From JBCCEJ01 sp039030335 (GTDB lineage: Bacteria > Pseudomonadota > Gammaproteobacteria > HK1), in contig JBCCEJ010000031.1 in NCBI GenBank assembly GCA_039030335.1, forward strand, positions 1-61,011: a DNA stretch of 61,011 nucleotides. Direction: 5' to 3'. The position numbers and the translations under genes were made by a program. Under the pieces are notes generated by a model. It ran no database searches. It had not been told where the DNA came from and saw nothing but the letters and a program-made list of their open reading frames with translations. This document shows, one piece after another, positions 16,204-25,088 of the stretch (position 1 is its first letter; every line of letters begins with the position of its first letter).

Positions 16204-16981
16204 GAGTCGGGTTCGGCTGAATAAGAAGCTGGCGACCATTGTGACATGGCTGACGGCGGCGCTGGCTGGCGTCTGGGCGCCGTCCGGTGCCGACGAAGGT
16301 GAACCGCAGCCGCAACCGCTCGACCACGAGTTCTACTTCTCGCGAGTGATCTACGGGGCACCCTCCGAAGAAGACTTTGGCCCGCGCTGGGCGGTCGACT
16401 ACCCCAAGGCCGACCAGCAGTTCCTGGTCGCGTTGAAACGGCTTTCCGGCGTCGACGCCTTCGCATCGGAGCACGCGCTCCGGCTCAACCTCGAGCGACT
16501 GCACGAGTTTCCGTTCCTGTATGTGCTGGAGGTCGGTTCGCTGTCGCTGAAGGAGGAAGAGCGAGACACGTTGCGGCACTACCTGCTCTCCGGCGGCTTC
16601 CTGGTGGTGGACGACTTTTGGGGCAGCTGGGAATGGGACAACTTTGAAAACGAGATGCGGGAGCTGTTCCCCGACCGGCCGCTGGTCGAGGTGCCGCTCG
16701 ACCACCCCGTTTTTCACGCGTTCTACGACATCGGCGAGATCGTGCAGGTGCCGAATGTCTACCAGGGCACCACGGGTGGGGTCACCCACGAGTACGACGG
16801 CTATGTGCCGCGGGCGCGGGGTATCTTTGATGATGACGGTCGCCTGATGGTGCTGGTCAACTGGAATACCGACCTCGGGGACGGATGGGAGTGGGCCGAC
16901 CATCCGCAGTATCCGCTGCGCTTCTCGACCTACGCCTATGAGATGGGGATCAACTTTGTCATCTACGCGATGACTTACTGA
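16202..16981 (+). CDS. DUF4159 domain protein, secreted
   Basis: 259 residues from ATG 16202, preceded by GGGGA; a signal peptide covers about 1-30. DUF4159 proteins occur next to MoxR/DUF58/VWA gene sets and have a GATase-like Rossmann layout, but no known reaction. Seen here: HEFYFSRVIYG, RWAVDYPKADQQFLVALKRL, the central LLSGGFLVVDDFWG, and PVFHAFYDIGEIVQVPN. In larger DUF4159 proteins this domain sits at the C-terminus of a VWA membrane protein; here it is separate. It is first in the long operon and is followed 11 bases later by the VWA/GATase membrane gene. Confidence 0.85.
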   Translation: MSRVRLNKKLATIVTWLTAALAGVWAPSGADEGEPQPQPLDHEFYFSRVIYGAPSEEDFGPRWAVDYPKADQQFLVALKRLSGVDAFASEHALRLNLERLHEFPFLYVLEVGSLSLKEEERDTLRHYLLSGGFLVVDDFWGSWEWDNFENEMRELFPDRPLVEVPLDHPVFHAFYDIGEIVQVPNVYQGTTGGVTHEYDGYVPRARGIFDDDGRLMVLVNWNTDLGDGWEWADHPQYPLRFSTYAYEMGINFVIYAMTY

Positions 16982-16992
16982 ATCCGCGCGGC

Positions 16993-19278
16993 ATGCTGGA
17001 AGCGCTGACAGGGCTACTGTTGCCAGACGCGAGCGACCGCGTACTCGTTGCCGCGGAACTCACGCACGCCTGGAGCCTGACAGCGGTAGGGTTTGCACTG
17101 GCGGCGGGCGTGCTCGCCGCCGCCATCTACGCGTGGCGAGAACAGCGCCGCCTCGCGCCGCGCCGGGCGGTCATCCTGTTTGTCGTGCGAGGCATGTTGC
17201 TTGCATCGCTCGCGTGGTTGCTCTCCGAGCCTGCTCTCAAGGCGGAGTTCGAAACGGCGCGACCGGGGCGGGTGGCGATGCTGGTCGACACCAGTGCGAG
17301 CATGGGGCTTGTCGACGCCGCTGGCACACCCCGACACGCGCCGGTGCTCGATCTCGTCGCACCCGAAAATGGCCCGCTCGCGACCTTCCTCAGAAACCGC
17401 GCCAGCCCGCTCTCGGTCAGCCTCCACGGGCTCGCCGAAGGCGCCGACGACTTACCGAACTCCGCGGAGCTGGCCTTCGGAAGCGGGCACACATCTCTCG
17501 GCCCACGGCTCGACGCGCTGAGGCGCAGCGGCGGAGCCCCGGTATCCGCCGTCGTCCTCCTGAGTGACGGAGATTTCCGACTGCGCCCGGCAGATCGCCA
17601 GACGCTTCGCCAGATGCGCGCCTCCGGAATACCGGTGCATACGGTCTCGGTAGGGCCGGATTCCGTCGGCAACGATTTCGAGGTGGCCGCGCTGAACGCG
17701 CCCGACCGCCTGCTGGTCGGCGCTGTGGCAGCGGTGGATGCGCGTATCCGGAAGAGCGGCCAGATGCCCGGCGAGGCGATCGTGCGTCTGGAAGTGGATG
17801 GCATCGAACGCGACCGGGCAAGTGTGCGCTTCGATGATACGGCGGAGCAGGGAGTCTCGTTCCAGCTGCCCGTGGATGAAGGCGGGCTGCGGCGAATCGA
17901 AGTGATCGTTTCACCCGACTCCGGAGAACCGAATACCGCCAACAACCGCGCCGCCGCGCTGCTCTACGCCGAAGACCGCGAGCTGTCGATCCTGCACGTG
18001 GAAGGCGAGCCACGTTTCGAGGTGAAATTCATCCGACGCGCAGTCCAGGACGACGACAACCTCCGGATCCTGTCGCTGGTGCGCACGGCTGAGAACAAGT
18101 TCTACCGGCTGGGTATCTCGTCAGCCGAAGAGCTGAAGGACGGATTCCCGCGCACCGCCGAGGACCTGTTCAAGTACGACGGGCTCGTTCTCGGCAGTGC
18201 GCCGCAGGACATGTTGACGCCGGCGCAGCAGCAGCTGATCGCGGATTTCGCCGCACGTCGAGGCGGCGGTGTCGTATTTCTGGGCGGCCGCCACGCGTTC
18301 GCAGAAGGCGGCTACGAGCGCGGTCCGGTAACGCAGATGCTGCCATTTGCATTGCAGCGCGGGGTGCCGGAACGTAGCGTCATGCTGAAGCTCGAGATGA
18401 CCGGCGCCGGGCGCCAGCACGCGGTTGCACGCATTGGCGCGGGCGCTCGTGGGGTGACAGCGCTCGCGGACTTGCCACCGCTCACCAGTGTCAACGCGAG
18501 CGTCGGCGGTCTCGAGACACTGAAGCCAGGCGCTGCGGCGCTGTGGTCGGGGACGGTCGAAAACCGCACCGAGCGGCGGATCGGGCTCGCCGAACAGCGC
18601 TATGGCAAGGGCATGGTGGCCGCTTTCGCGGTTCGCGACACCTGGCGTTGGCAGATGCATCGTGCCCTCGACCTCGAAGACCAGACGCACGAGACATTCT
18701 GGCGGCAATGGCTGCGCTGGCTGACACGGGGAGCCCGGCCGCAACGCTACGTTACAGTTGATGCGCGACAGGTTGCCCCGGGCCAGGCGGTTACGCTCCG
18801 CGCGCATGCCGTCGACGCGAGCCATGTGCCAGTGGCCGATGCCGGGCAGTCGCTGGTCGTGATCACCCCGAGCGGCGAGCGGGTCGGACTCGCGCTGGAA
18901 CCAGGCACCGCGCCCGGCGTGCAAACGGCCCGCTACGTCGCGCGCGAGCCCGGGGCGCACGAAGTCGAGCTGACCCACCCCGACAGCGGGGAGGCAGACG
19001 GCACCGCGGTGGCCTTCTTCGACGTGCAGGCACTCGGGCGCGAGATGTATTCGGCCGTTCGCAACGACACGGTCATGCGCAATGTGGCGCGTCTGTCGGG
19101 CGGACAGTTCGTATCCATGGCGGACGCGGAATCTCTGTTTGACACGATCGAGTCGAACGTCGCGACCGTCACGCAATTCGACGTCGTCAGTCTGCTCGAA
19201 TTGCCAGCGCTGCTGGCATGGCTGCTCGCGCTCGCTAGTGTCGAATGGCTGGCACGTCGCCGCTGGAGGCTTCCATGA
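16993..19278 (+). CDS. Membrane protein with VWA-like and GATase1-like domains
   Basis: 761 residues. Two N-terminal transmembrane helices (about 27-46 and 58-77) and one near the C-terminus (about 735-752) place most of the chain in the periplasm or bound to the inner membrane. Residues from about 93 form a von Willebrand A-like domain with the metal motif D99-T-S101-A-S103. The middle (about 335-450) looks like the glutamine-amidotransferase-type fold used as a ligand or scaffold domain in such proteins (LHVEGEPRFEVKFIRRA, DGLVLGSAPQDMLTPAQ, GGGVVFLGGRHAFAEGGY); no nucleophilic Cys is visible, so it is not an active amidotransferase. Its stop overlaps the next start as ATGA. Confidence 0.82.
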   Translation: MLEALTGLLLPDASDRVLVAAELTHAWSLTAVGFALAAGVLAAAIYAWREQRRLAPRRAVILFVVRGMLLASLAWLLSEPALKAEFETARPGRVAMLVDTSASMGLVDAAGTPRHAPVLDLVAPENGPLATFLRNRASPLSVSLHGLAEGADDLPNSAELAFGSGHTSLGPRLDALRRSGGAPVSAVVLLSDGDFRLRPADRQTLRQMRASGIPVHTVSVGPDSVGNDFEVAALNAPDRLLVGAVAAVDARIRKSGQMPGEAIVRLEVDGIERDRASVRFDDTAEQGVSFQLPVDEGGLRRIEVIVSPDSGEPNTANNRAAALLYAEDRELSILHVEGEPRFEVKFIRRAVQDDDNLRILSLVRTAENKFYRLGISSAEELKDGFPRTAEDLFKYDGLVLGSAPQDMLTPAQQQLIADFAARRGGGVVFLGGRHAFAEGGYERGPVTQMLPFALQRGVPERSVMLKLEMTGAGRQHAVARIGAGARGVTALADLPPLTSVNASVGGLETLKPGAAALWSGTVENRTERRIGLAEQRYGKGMVAAFAVRDTWRWQMHRALDLEDQTHETFWRQWLRWLTRGARPQRYVTVDARQVAPGQAVTLRAHAVDASHVPVADAGQSLVVITPSGERVGLALEPGTAPGVQTARYVAREPGAHEVELTHPDSGEADGTAVAFFDVQALGREMYSAVRNDTVMRNVARLSGGQFVSMADAESLFDTIESNVATVTQFDVVSLLELPALLAWLLALASVEWLARRRWRLP

Positions 19279-20384
19279 GCAAAGTCCGGGTGCGCACGCG
19301 GCAGGTCCTGCTTGGCAGGCTGTGTCTGATCGCGCTCTGGGGCGCCGTGTTCTCAGGCGGCTTGCCGGGCTCGTTACAAGCTGCGACGCAACACGTGCTC
19401 GTCGTTACGGGGATCGCAGGCGAGGCGTTCTATGCGAAGCGTTTCAACAGTCGCGCCGAAGCGCTCCGCGATGCGCTCGCCACGGGGCAGGGCGTCTCGG
19501 ACAGCCATCTGGTGTGGCTCCGTGGGGATGGTGAGGGTTCATCGCGGGCGACCCGTGACAATGTGCTCACGGCCATCGCGGCGGTGGCAAACACGGCCGC
19601 CCCTTCGGACCAGTTCGCGCTCATCTATATCGGACATGCAAGTGCCCGGCGGCAGCAGCTCAAACTGAACCTGCCGGGTCCGGACCTGCGCGCGGAAGAA
19701 CTCGACGAGGCGCTTCGCAGTCTCGACGCCCGGCCGGTTCTGCTCGTATTGGCTGCGCCGGCCAGCGGTGCCTTCGTCAGGGCACTGTCGGCCACGCGTC
19801 GCGTGGTTATCACGGCGACTTCGAATGCCGCTGAAAACCAGCAGCCGCAGTTCGCCGGGCCGTTCGCGCGGACCTTCGCCCAGAACGGCACGGACCTCGA
19901 CAAAGACAAACGAATATCCGTGCTGGAGGCATTCCTGCGTGCCAGCACGGAAGTACGACGAGGCTACGAACGTGACGGGCTGATCGTCGTCGAACACGCT
20001 CTGCTGGACGATAACGGCGATGGCAAGGGCACCCGCCTCGCCATCGGCGACGAAATCCTCCCCGGTGCAGACGGCGACGTGGCGCGCCGCTTCTTCCTCG
20101 ATGTCTCACGCGAATCGGCTGCAGATGGTGATGCGCCCGAACGGCTGCGCCTGCGGCTGGAAGCGCGCGATCTGGTGGACCGGATCGAGGAGCTCAAACG
20201 CGAGAAGACAAAGTACTTCGAGGGCGACTACCTCGCACGGCTGGAGGACTTGCTGGTGCAGCTGGCGCTGAATCGCCGGGCCTATCGTAAGGACCTGGAC
20301 CCCGGGCAGGACGGCGTGACTACACCCGTTCGAAACAGCAGGCCAGATGAGCCCGTTGACGGCGCGGGGGGGGAGCGTTCATGA
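19275..20384 (+). CDS. Secreted caspase/C13-fold protein lacking the catalytic cysteine, with EF-hand-like loop
   Basis: 369 residues from ATG 19275 (ATGA overlap with the preceding stop). A signal peptide spans about 1-36. The rest follows clan CD peptidases such as caspase, legumain and gingipain: strand then G-H121 in ALIYIGHAS, then VLLVLAAPASGAF and VVITATSNAA. The DAC-x-SG nucleophile motif is A160-A-P162-A-S-G, so the histidine is kept but the cysteine is proline. A canonical EF-hand-type loop follows (D207, D209, D211, I214, E218) and a second partial one at D245/N247/D249, as in bacterial C13-like proteins. I infer a non-proteolytic, perhaps calcium-responsive, pseudoprotease. A run of eight G lies at its end (20366-20373). 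Confidence 0.78.
   Translation: MSKVRVRTRQVLLGRLCLIALWGAVFSGGLPGSLQAATQHVLVVTGIAGEAFYAKRFNSRAEALRDALATGQGVSDSHLVWLRGDGEGSSRATRDNVLTAIAAVANTAAPSDQFALIYIGHASARRQQLKLNLPGPDLRAEELDEALRSLDARPVLLVLAAPASGAFVRALSATRRVVITATSNAAENQQPQFAGPFARTFAQNGTDLDKDKRISVLEAFLRASTEVRRGYERDGLIVVEHALLDDNGDGKGTRLAIGDEILPGADGDVARRFFLDVSRESAADGDAPERLRLRLEARDLVDRIEELKREKTKYFEGDYLARLEDLLVQLALNRRAYRKDLDPGQDGVTTPVRNSRPDEPVDGAGGERS
20366..20373 (+). repeat. Homopolymeric G8 tract at a gene junction
   Basis: Eight consecutive G lie four codons before the stop of the pseudoprotease gene and seven bases before the ATG of the metalloprotease gene, where the tract also serves as the ribosome-binding region (GGGGGGGGAGC). Slippage would change only the last residues of the first protein but could alter spacing and coupling to the next. 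Confidence 0.6.
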
Positions 20385-22900
20385 GCGTGCGACGCGATCT
20401 CGCCAGGGCCTCGGCAGCACTACCGCGCTGCGCTGCCGCCGTCGCTTTATGCGCCGTATTGCTGTTGGGGCATGGCGCACCGGCTGATGCCGCGCTCGAC
20501 GTGGAACGGAGCTACGCCCAGCTGGCACTCGGCGATGTCCGGGGTCTCGAGACGACGCTGCGTCAGCATCTCGACACCGACGACACCGACGCCGGCGCGT
20601 GGTTGCTGTTGGGCAAGGTCCTGCTCGAAAGCACCGACCTCGCGAACAGCCAACTCGCGTTTGAGCGGGCTATCGAGCTGTCGCCCGACACGTCGATGGA
20701 GGCCCACGCATCGCTCGCAGAAATAGCCTTGCTGCAGGTCGAGACGGATGCTGCGGCCGCGCACGCCAACGCCGTGCTCGCGACCATGCCGGCAGACCTG
20801 ACGAGCCTCACCGGCCCCGATCTGCGCGCCGCTGCCAGTGCCGCCACGATCCTCGGGCGCCGCGACACCGGCCGATTGAGAGAGGCCGTCGACTATCTGA
20901 ATCAGGCGATTGAAAACGACGGCAACGACGTCGCGTCGCGCGTAGAACTCGCCCGTCTGCTGCTATCGAAGTACAACAACACGGAGGCGTCCGAACAGGC
21001 GCGCGGGGCTCTGGCTGTGGATGGGGCCAATCCGCACGCCATGTTGCAGATGGCGCATTCGCTCGCCTTCGACCACGCCGCCCAGACACCCGCACTGGTC
21101 GCCCGTATCCTCGAGGCTCATCCCGACTTTGTGCACGCACTCAACCTGCAGGCGAAGCTCAGGCTCGACGCAGAGGACTATGCCGGCGCGCTTGCGAGCG
21201 TGCGCGACGCGCTCGTGCGCAATCCGCGCTCTCGCCAGGCGATGACCCTGTTGGCGGGGCTCTACTTCCTGCGCGGTGAGCAAGCACGCGCGGAGGCAGT
21301 GGTCGACGATCTGCGCGCAGGCGCCGAAGGTTACATCGAGGTGTACCAGACACTCGCCGAACTGGCTGAACGTAACCGGCGTTACGCGGAGGCCGCGGAG
21401 CTTGCACTGATCGCGCTCAACATCGACAGCCAGGCGTGGCGCTCACACGCGACGCTCGGAATCAATCGCAGCCGCATCGGCCAGCAGCGAATCGGCCGGC
21501 GCAACCTCGAGGTTGCCTTCCGCGGCGACCCGTTCAACGTCCGCGTCAAGAACACGCTGGACCTGTTCGACAAGATCGACCGCGAATTCGAACGTGAAGT
21601 TTCGGAGAATTTCGTGCTGCTCGGACACGCTCGCGAGATGGGGGCGCTGGCGCCCCTGGCACTGCCGTTGGCGGAACAGGCGTTCCGCTACTATCGCGAG
21701 CGTTATCAACACACCCCGAAGACACCGATCCACATCGAGATATACCCGCAGCACGAAGACTTCTCCGTGCGCACCTCTGGCGTTACCGGTATCGGCATCC
21801 TCGGCGTCTCATTCGGCCGCGTGATCGCACTGGACTCGCCCTCGGCGCGGGCCTTCGGTCCATTGAACTGGGGATCCGTGCTGTGGCACGAGATCGCGCA
21901 CAGCTTCCATCTGTCGATGACCCGGCATCGCATGCCACGCTGGTTCTCCGAAGGGCTCGCGGTCTACGAGGAACGCCGGGCACGAACGGGCTGGGGAGCC
22001 GATCTGTCACCGGATTTCGTCAAGGCGTGGGCAGCCGGGGAATTGCCGCAGGCGACGCGCATGAACGAGACGTTCCTACGCCCAAAATCGCAGCAGCAGC
22101 TTGTGCACGGCTATTTTCAGGCGTCGCTGTTCATCGAATTCCTGACGGCCGAAGATGGATTCGACGCGGTGTTGAAGTTGCTGGATGGCTTTGCCGAAGG
22201 CACCGACTTCAACGCACTGGTGCGCGAGGCTTTGAACCTCCCGCCGGACGAACTCGACCGGCGGTTCGAGGCGTTCTTGAAAACACGTCTCGCGGATGCC
22301 GTCGCGGCCATGGAGGAACAGGACGACCGTTCTTACGGCGCCTTGTTGCGAAAGGCGGGTGAACATCTGAACAGCGATCGGCTGGCAGCCGCGCGCAAGG
22401 GTTTTGCCGAAGCGATGCGCACGATGCCGGACTATGCCGATGATGACAGCGCTTATTGGCAGCTTGCGAACGTCGAAACGCAGATGGGTGACGACCAGGC
22501 CGCCGCCGCGACCCTGGAGGCGATGCTGGCGGTCAACGCTGACAGCCTCGCCGGCCACCGCCTGCTGAGCGAAGTCTACGAACGTCTGGGTCGGGTCAAG
22601 CGGGAGCGCGACACCCTTGAACGCCTGCTGTTCATCGAGCCGTTCGATGTCAAGGTGCATCAGCGGCTCGCGGCCACCTACGAGCAGGAAGCGCGGTGGG
22701 AGCAGGCGGCGGCGAGCTACCGTGCCGCATTGACCCTGGCGCCTTCCGATCAGGCGGAAGCCCAGTTCAGATATGCGCGGGCGCTCGCACACACGGGTGA
22801 AGACGAGGCGGCCCGCATGGCCGTACTGCGCGCCCTGGAGCGGGCGCCGCTTTACGACGAGGCCCTCGAACTGTTACTCGAACTGCGGGGTAGCCAATGA
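20381..22900 (+). CDS. TPR-repeat protein with a gluzincin (peptidase MA-like) metalloprotease domain, secreted
   Basis: 839 residues, starting on an ATGA overlap. A signal peptide covers about 1-38 (ending APADAALDV). Residues about 40-400 are tetratricopeptide repeats, about 425-625 are the protease domain, and TPRs return at about 640-835. The zinc motif is H503-E504-I-A-H507 with the third ligand probably E524 in WFSEGLAVYEE, so unlike its upstream neighbour this enzyme looks active. The flanking TPRs suggest it acts inside a complex. By position it would process or survey envelope proteins served by the MoxR-VWA machine encoded next; this is inference. Confidence 0.87.
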   Translation: MSVRRDLARASAALPRCAAAVALCAVLLLGHGAPADAALDVERSYAQLALGDVRGLETTLRQHLDTDDTDAGAWLLLGKVLLESTDLANSQLAFERAIELSPDTSMEAHASLAEIALLQVETDAAAAHANAVLATMPADLTSLTGPDLRAAASAATILGRRDTGRLREAVDYLNQAIENDGNDVASRVELARLLLSKYNNTEASEQARGALAVDGANPHAMLQMAHSLAFDHAAQTPALVARILEAHPDFVHALNLQAKLRLDAEDYAGALASVRDALVRNPRSRQAMTLLAGLYFLRGEQARAEAVVDDLRAGAEGYIEVYQTLAELAERNRRYAEAAELALIALNIDSQAWRSHATLGINRSRIGQQRIGRRNLEVAFRGDPFNVRVKNTLDLFDKIDREFEREVSENFVLLGHAREMGALAPLALPLAEQAFRYYRERYQHTPKTPIHIEIYPQHEDFSVRTSGVTGIGILGVSFGRVIALDSPSARAFGPLNWGSVLWHEIAHSFHLSMTRHRMPRWFSEGLAVYEERRARTGWGADLSPDFVKAWAAGELPQATRMNETFLRPKSQQQLVHGYFQASLFIEFLTAEDGFDAVLKLLDGFAEGTDFNALVREALNLPPDELDRRFEAFLKTRLADAVAAMEEQDDRSYGALLRKAGEHLNSDRLAAARKGFAEAMRTMPDYADDDSAYWQLANVETQMGDDQAAAATLEAMLAVNADSLAGHRLLSEVYERLGRVKRERDTLERLLFIEPFDVKVHQRLAATYEQEARWEQAAASYRAALTLAPSDQAEAQFRYARALAHTGEDEAARMAVLRALERAPLYDEALELLLELRGSQ

Positions 22901-22998
22901 GTGTGCACCCGTGCCGGGCCGCGATCCCGACCCGTTTTCAGCTGACCGAATACGACGCCAGCGCGATCAGCACGGGCGGACAGCAAGCAGAGGTTTGA
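22897..22998 (+). CDS. Possible 33-residue bridging mini-ORF
   Basis: The ATG overlaps the stop of the metalloprotease gene (ATGA at 22897-22900) and the reading frame runs to TGA 22996-22998, two bases before the moxR ATG. The peptide has no recognisable features. It may serve only to carry ribosomes from one gene to the next; equally it may be chance, since RTGA overlaps are common. Confidence 0.25.
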   Translation: MSVHPCRAAIPTRFQLTEYDASAISTGGQQAEV

Positions 22999-23000
22999 CC

Positions 23001-24014
23001 ATGAACGAACAACATCCGAGCCGCGACGACGGTGTTCTCGCCGATGAACTCGCACACGACTTCGCTCGGGCCCGCGAGCAGATCGGTCGCCAGATAATCG
23101 GGCAGCAAGACGTCGTCGAACTGGTCGTGCTGACCTTGCTGGTAGGCGGAAACAGCCTATTGATGGGTGTGCCGGGGCTTGCGAAGACGATGCTGGTCAA
23201 CACCGTGGCGCGAGTGTTGGATCTGAATTTCTCGCGGATTCAGTTTACGCCTGACCTGATGCCCTCCGATATCACCGGCACCGATCTGGTTCAGGAGGAC
23301 GCCGACACCGGCCGCCGATCGCTCGTGTTTCAGCCGGGCCCCGTGTTCACCAACATTCTGCTCGCCGATGAGATCAACCGTACGCCACCGAAGACGCAGG
23401 CCGCATTGTTGGAAGCCATGCAGGAGAAGCGCGTGACGGTGCAGGGGACGAGCTACACCCTCGAACCCCCGTTTCTGGTGTTTGCGACACAAAACCCCAT
23501 CGAGCTGGAAGGCACATATCCGCTGCCGGAAGCACAACTCGACCGCTTCATGTTCGAAATCGTCATGGGTTACCTGAGCCCGGATGAGGAGTTTGCCGTC
23601 GTGAACAGCACGACGGGTGCAGACGATGTCGAACTCGAACCCGTCATCGACGCGGCACGGCTGCTGGCGTACCAGCAGCTGGTGCGTCGCGTGCCGCTCG
23701 CCGAGTCGGTCGGCCGCTATGCGCTGGCACTTGTACGCGCTACCCGGCCGTCAGACCCGACCGCACCCGATTTCGTGCACAAATGGTTGACCTATGGTGC
23801 CAGCGTACGTGCTGCCCAGTATCTCGTGCTCGGCGGTAAGGCCCGCGCAGTTGCGGCCGGCCGCACACATGTCGACTACGCCGACATCCGCGCCGTCGCG
23901 GAGCCCGTGCTGCGACACCGACTGATCACAAATTTCCAGGCCGAAGCCGATGGTGTCAGCGCAGCCGACATCGTCGCTCAGTTACTGGAGTCGATCCCGG
24001 CGCAAAGCGCATGA
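23001..24014 (+). CDS. MoxR-family AAA+ ATPase
   Basis: 337 residues from ATG 23001 (AGAGG upstream). MoxR ATPases are chaperone-like cytosolic hexamers that work with VWA-domain partners to mature or assemble protein complexes. Walker A is GVPGLAKT (56-63), Walker B is ILLADEINR with D123-E124, and the MoxR-typical LLEAMQEKRVT and ATQNPIELEGTYPLPEAQLDRF follow; the C-terminal lid ends in the usual helical domain. The VWA partners are encoded immediately downstream (DUF58 and BatA-like). The stop overlaps a downstream ATG as ATGA. Confidence 0.95.
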   Translation: MNEQHPSRDDGVLADELAHDFARAREQIGRQIIGQQDVVELVVLTLLVGGNSLLMGVPGLAKTMLVNTVARVLDLNFSRIQFTPDLMPSDITGTDLVQEDADTGRRSLVFQPGPVFTNILLADEINRTPPKTQAALLEAMQEKRVTVQGTSYTLEPPFLVFATQNPIELEGTYPLPEAQLDRFMFEIVMGYLSPDEEFAVVNSTTGADDVELEPVIDAARLLAYQQLVRRVPLAESVGRYALALVRATRPSDPTAPDFVHKWLTYGASVRAAQYLVLGGKARAVAAGRTHVDYADIRAVAEPVLRHRLITNFQAEADGVSAADIVAQLLESIPAQSA

Positions 24015-24130
24015 GCCTGGCGCGCCGCCATGCCCGAATCCGCTGGGACGAGAGCAGGTCCGGCCCACGGCCCAACGCTCATTCCGACAAGCCCTCAGAC
24101 GCCCGGAGCGGGTGGGATGGTGCCCGGTGA
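24011..24130 (+). CDS. Possible 39-residue bridging mini-ORF
   Basis: Begins on ATGA at the moxR stop (24011) and ends at TGA 24128-24130, which overlaps the GTG start of the DUF58 gene as GTGA. The peptide is rich in Arg, Ser and Asp with no fold I recognise. It fills the whole inter-cistronic gap in a frame different from DUF58. Either a translational bridge or chance. Confidence 0.25.
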   Translation: MSLARRHARIRWDESRSGPRPNAHSDKPSDARSGWDGAR

Positions 24131-25050
24131 GCGGAACCCAGCGACGCAACGCCGCGGCCGGGCTGGTCGAACCCGCCGTGTTGGCGCAGGTCGATCGGCT
24201 TGAGCTGGTGGCACGTCAGGTCGTGGCCGGAATGATGAGCGGGATGCACCGCTCGAGCACCGTAGGTGCCTCCACCGAGTTCGCCGAACACCGTATGTAC
24301 ACCCCTGGTGATGATATCCGGCGGATCGACTGGCGCGTATACGGGCGTACCGACCGATTGTTCGTCAAGACCTTCCAGGCCGAGACCAACATGGACGTCA
24401 TGGCGATCGTCGACTGCTCGGCATCGATGGGGTTCGAGACCGGAGGCGTCACGAAGCTTCGCTACGCGCTGATGCTGGCGGCCTGCTTCGGGCATCTCGC
24501 GGATGCGCAACGCGATCGATTCGGCGCCGCGCTGGTGAACGAGCAGGTGGTCAGTCTCCGGCGCCCCCGTGCGGTGCAGGACGAGGGACTGATGCGCATG
24601 CTGGAGTCTGCGCAGGCGAACGGGAGCACTAATCTCGGGCTCGCCCTGGAAGCGCTCACCGACCAGCTGAAACGCCGTGCCCTGATCGTGCTGGTGAGCG
24701 ATCTCTACATGCCACCGCAAGATGCCGTGAGCGCGATCGCGCCGCTGCTCGAACGTGGGCACGAACTGAGTATCTTTCACATTCTGGACCCCGGTGAGCA
24801 GGAGCTTGATTTCGCCGAAGCCGGGATCGTCGAGGACAGCGAAACGGGCGTGCGGATTCCGCTCGACCCGGTCGCCGCCAACCGCATGCTGCGGACCCGC
24901 GTCGAGCAGCACATTCGCGGGTTGGAACAGGCACTCACGGCGCGGCGCGTCGACTACAGCTTCGGCGATACGGCCGTACCCCTGGCTGAACGGCTGCGTC
25001 ACTACGTGGCCCGCCGCCGGCGCGCACAGGTCAAGCAGGCGCCGCGGTGA
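24127..25050 (+). CDS. DUF58 domain protein (VWA-like MoxR partner)
   Basis: 307 residues from GTG 24127, the first start that matches where relatives begin (LVEPAVLAQVDRLELVARQVV). The frame is open upstream to 23950, but that part is inside moxR. DUF58 proteins are VWA-fold partners of MoxR ATPases. Seen: EFAEHRMYTPGDDIRRIDWRVYGRTDRLFVK, the family hallmark, then the MIDAS-like D96-C-S98-A-S100. No transmembrane helix is visible, so it is probably cytosolic or peripheral. Between moxR and the BatA-like gene, the standard order. Confidence 0.92.
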   Translation: MSGTQRRNAAAGLVEPAVLAQVDRLELVARQVVAGMMSGMHRSSTVGASTEFAEHRMYTPGDDIRRIDWRVYGRTDRLFVKTFQAETNMDVMAIVDCSASMGFETGGVTKLRYALMLAACFGHLADAQRDRFGAALVNEQVVSLRRPRAVQDEGLMRMLESAQANGSTNLGLALEALTDQLKRRALIVLVSDLYMPPQDAVSAIAPLLERGHELSIFHILDPGEQELDFAEAGIVEDSETGVRIPLDPVAANRMLRTRVEQHIRGLEQALTARRVDYSFGDTAVPLAERLRHYVARRRRAQVKQAPR

Positions 25051-25088
25051 AGAGACTTTCGCGAACATCGCGCCGGGTGAACGTCTGA
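25047..25088 (+). CDS. Possible 13-residue bridging mini-ORF
   Basis: GTG 25047 overlaps the DUF58 stop (GTGA) and the frame ends at TGA 25086-25088, which overlaps the ATG of the BatA-like gene as TGATG. It is too short to expect a folded product; recorded because it exactly spans the gap between two coupled genes, as do 22897-22998 and 24011-24130. Confidence 0.2.
   Translation: MKRLSRTSRRVNV

Noticed and set aside
15178..16224. A 348-codon open frame on the plus strand
   Set aside because: Overlaps the 3' end of sirB1 and is antisense to the secreted protein, which has a convincing signal peptide.
24011..24180. Frameshift at the start of the DUF58 gene
   Set aside because: The DUF58 frame is open and matches relatives from GTG 24127 on; the other frame gives no DUF58 residues, so no repair is needed.
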